Shown here: in pieces, positions 6,308 to 6,503 of the stretch
Layout: each line of letters opens with the position of its first letter
Numbering within the stretch: the stretch's first letter is position 1
DNA from: Xanthobacteraceae bacterium
GTDB lineage: Bacteria; Pseudomonadota; Alphaproteobacteria; Rhizobiales; Xanthobacteraceae
DNA: 6,503 nt
Assembly (NCBI GenBank): GCA_030037105.1
Contig: JASHRY010000005.1
Span: 1-6,503, forward strand
Direction: 5' to 3'
Notes under the pieces: model-generated
Databases searched by the model: none
Told to the model about the DNA's origin: nothing
The model's input: the letters and a program-made list of their open reading frames with translations, nothing else
Position numbers and translations under genes: made by a program

Positions 6308-6503
6308 CAGGCCGTGTCATTGGCTCCAGGCACCGAGATCATCCTCGAATCCACGGCGAGCGGCGTAGGTGGCACGTTCTACGATCAATGGGGCTTGGCT
6401 GAACGCGGCGCATCGGATTTCATCCCGATTTTCCTCCCGTGGACGATCGACGCGGACAACCGGCGGGACCTGACGACCGACTATGATCCGTCGACCGAAG
6501 AGC
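6308..6503 (+). CDS. Phage terminase large subunit, internal fragment
   Basis: A frame open over 65 codons starts at the first base after the last repeat and runs off the window. It reads QAVSLAPGTE, then IILESTASGVGGTFYDQW, then FIPIFLPW. The EST(A)(N/S)G-G-FY-W block is the region of the ATPase coupling motif (motif III) of tailed-phage large terminases, which package DNA into proheads. FIPIFLPW followed by an acidic, Asp/Glu-rich stretch is the usual continuation toward the linker and nuclease domain. Walker A and B would lie before it and are absent: the gene is entered in mid-domain, with no start codon or ribosome binding site. Its first ~37-41 nt occupy the place of spacer 11, and no repeat follows. 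It is therefore most likely phage sequence joined to the array at a spacer-protospacer identity, not a host gene. Confidence 0.8.

Noticed and set aside
6308..6503. Prophage integrated beside the CRISPR array
   Set aside because: The terminase frame is entered in mid-gene exactly at the repeat end, with no attachment site, integrase or phage end. A spacer-protospacer join explains it better.

Overview
The window looks like chromosomal DNA of an alphaproteobacterium, probably Hyphomicrobiales/Rhizobiales (Bradyrhizobium/Xanthobacteraceae-like). This rests on high G+C, the sequences of GlmM, MntR, MntH and the cold-shock protein, and a GTCATTCC...GGAATGAC intergenic element of a style I associate with that group. 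The assignment is from protein and repeat style only.

Layout from left to right: a short gene-free lead; glmM (+), the phosphoglucosamine mutase of peptidoglycan and LPS precursor synthesis; a ~100 bp inverted-repeat intergenic element; and a divergent manganese module with mntR (-), a Mn-responsive DtxR-family repressor, and mntH (+), an Nramp Mn(II)/H+ importer. The gap between mntR and mntH holds a TAGC-N4-GCTA palindrome that fits the MntR box core, a well-spaced sigma70-type promoter (TTGACG-17-TATGAT) and a second inverted copy of the AAAGTGTAGC half-site at the predicted transcription start. Together these form a self-contained Mn homeostasis circuit. Next come an alpha/beta-hydrolase-fold protein (-) whose nucleophile elbow reads G-H-A-A-T, without the catalytic serine, a perfect 12-bp GC hairpin, and a CspA-type cold-shock protein (-) with a strong Shine-Dalgarno.

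The right fifth is a CRISPR array: 11 identical 36-bp repeats, 10 spacers of 37-41 nt, and one decayed repeat on the left edge. No cas gene lies in the window. The decayed repeat and the drift of the junction base at the left end suggest that this is the old, leader-distal end, so the array would be transcribed leftward (- strand) from a leader beyond the right edge.

The most striking point is the right end. Immediately after the 11th repeat there is no further repeat. An uninterrupted reading frame runs 196 nt to the window edge and encodes the middle of a phage large terminase subunit, including the ESTASGVGGTFYDQW coupling-motif region. The terminase similarity begins at the first base after the repeat, where spacer 11 should lie. 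The simplest explanation is that spacer 11 is identical to a terL protospacer in a co-occurring phage and that the sequence crosses from array to phage genome at that spacer, either as an assembly join or, less likely, a real recombination. If so, the window records a host-phage pair and exposes the PAM side of the protospacer.
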